Positions 6,684 through 6,794 of a DNA stretch of 6,794 bases are shown one piece after another. Within the stretch, counting starts at the first letter, position 1. Each line of letters starts with the position of its first letter. A program made the position numbers and the translations under genes. Source of the DNA: Bryobacterales bacterium (GTDB lineage Bacteria; Acidobacteriota; Terriglobia; Bryobacterales; Bryobacteraceae); contig JALOKO010000215.1 in NCBI GenBank assembly GCA_025456495.1, positions 1 through 6,794 on the forward strand, in the 5' to 3' direction. The notes below the pieces were generated by a model, which made no database searches, was not told the DNA's origin, and saw only the letters and a list, made by a program, of their open reading frames with translations.

Positions 6684-6794
6684 GGGGCGGCTGGGTGGCG
6701 CGGAAGAGTGGGGTGGGACGGCGGGGCCTGGTAATGCTTCCGTTGGGATGGTAGCGGGCAGCAAGGGGCGGAAGCGGTGCCTGGGCGGGGTGGG
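6684..6794 (+). other. G-rich tract with potential quadruplex runs
   Basis: Runs of three or more G occur at 6684-6687, 6693-6695, 6710-6713, 6715-6717 and 6723-6726, and again at 6765-6768, 6783-6785, 6787-6790 and 6792-6794. Within each group several loops are only one base, but one loop of 14 bases is needed to reach four runs, so quadruplex formation is uncertain. The last three runs reach the window edge and may continue beyond it. Confidence 0.35.

Larger units (their letters stand above)
6152..6794. other. 643-base stretch with no supportable gene
   Basis: No frame on either strand has a recognisable domain, a good ribosome binding site and gene-like composition together. The first part (to about 6440) falls to 43-55% G+C per 60-base line, clearly below the ~60% of the genes. 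The last 130 bases rise to about 75% and are strongly G-skewed on the + strand. A proline- and serine-rich minus-strand frame (6297-6764) is open but looks like a by-product of G-rich sequence. I saw no tRNA, no insertion-sequence ends and no intrinsic terminator with a T run after the glycosidase stop. Inverted repeats are listed separately. Confidence 0.6.

Noticed and set aside
6297..6764. Minus-strand 155-residue frame, rich in Pro, Ser and Ala
   Set aside because: There is no recognisable domain and no clear ribosome binding site, and composition follows from G-rich DNA on the opposite strand. The stem-loops also fall inside it. I could not support it as a gene.
1..6794. CRISPR array, tRNA, rRNA or insertion sequence
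   Set aside because: No regularly spaced direct repeats, no cloverleaf-like pattern, no rRNA segments and no transposase motifs or terminal inverted repeats were seen on either strand.

Overview
The window looks like a piece of an Acidobacteriota genome, probably from the Solibacter/Bryobacter side of the phylum. This is inferred from protein character: the first reading frame ends in the C-terminal barrel of an Oar-like TonB-dependent receptor of the type that is greatly expanded in that group. It is followed by a secreted plant-polysaccharide glycosidase. Coding G+C is about 60%. All supported genes lie on the + strand.

Region 1 (2-1216) is one open frame that runs in from the left edge and is built from two unrelated parts. 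About the first 55-60 codons are region 2 of an ECF sigma factor. The rest is the last ~340 residues of an outer-membrane receptor barrel. The N-terminal carboxypeptidase-like domain, the plug and most of the barrel are missing. This is either an assembly misjoin or a genuine deletion fusion; the frame is preserved across the joint.

Region 2 (1217-1391) is a 175-base spacer with two competing inverted repeats and a good ribosome binding site for the next gene.

Region 3 (1392-6151) is a tight two-gene unit whose stop and start codons overlap (TGATG). The first gene is a divergent member of the L-arabinose isomerase (AraA) fold family with all four metal ligands apparently kept. The second is a large lipoprotein glycoside hydrolase resembling family GH106 alpha-L-rhamnosidases, with both catalytic glutamates recognisable. 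A working model is that the lipoprotein releases a deoxy-sugar or pentose from pectin-like glycans at the cell envelope, and the cytoplasmic isomerase converts a released aldose to a ketose. The actual sugar is not established. The isomerase may serve L-rhamnose, L-fucose or L-arabinose.

Region 4 (6152-6794) has no gene I can support. It begins with an AT-richer stretch (about 43-55% G+C per 60-base line), contains a cluster of inverted repeats at 6539-6627, and ends in a very G-rich tract (about 75% G+C) with potential quadruplex character. I did not find a wholly new system. The points most worth a second look are the sigma-receptor joint, the isomerase-rhamnosidase pairing and the dyad cluster near the right end.
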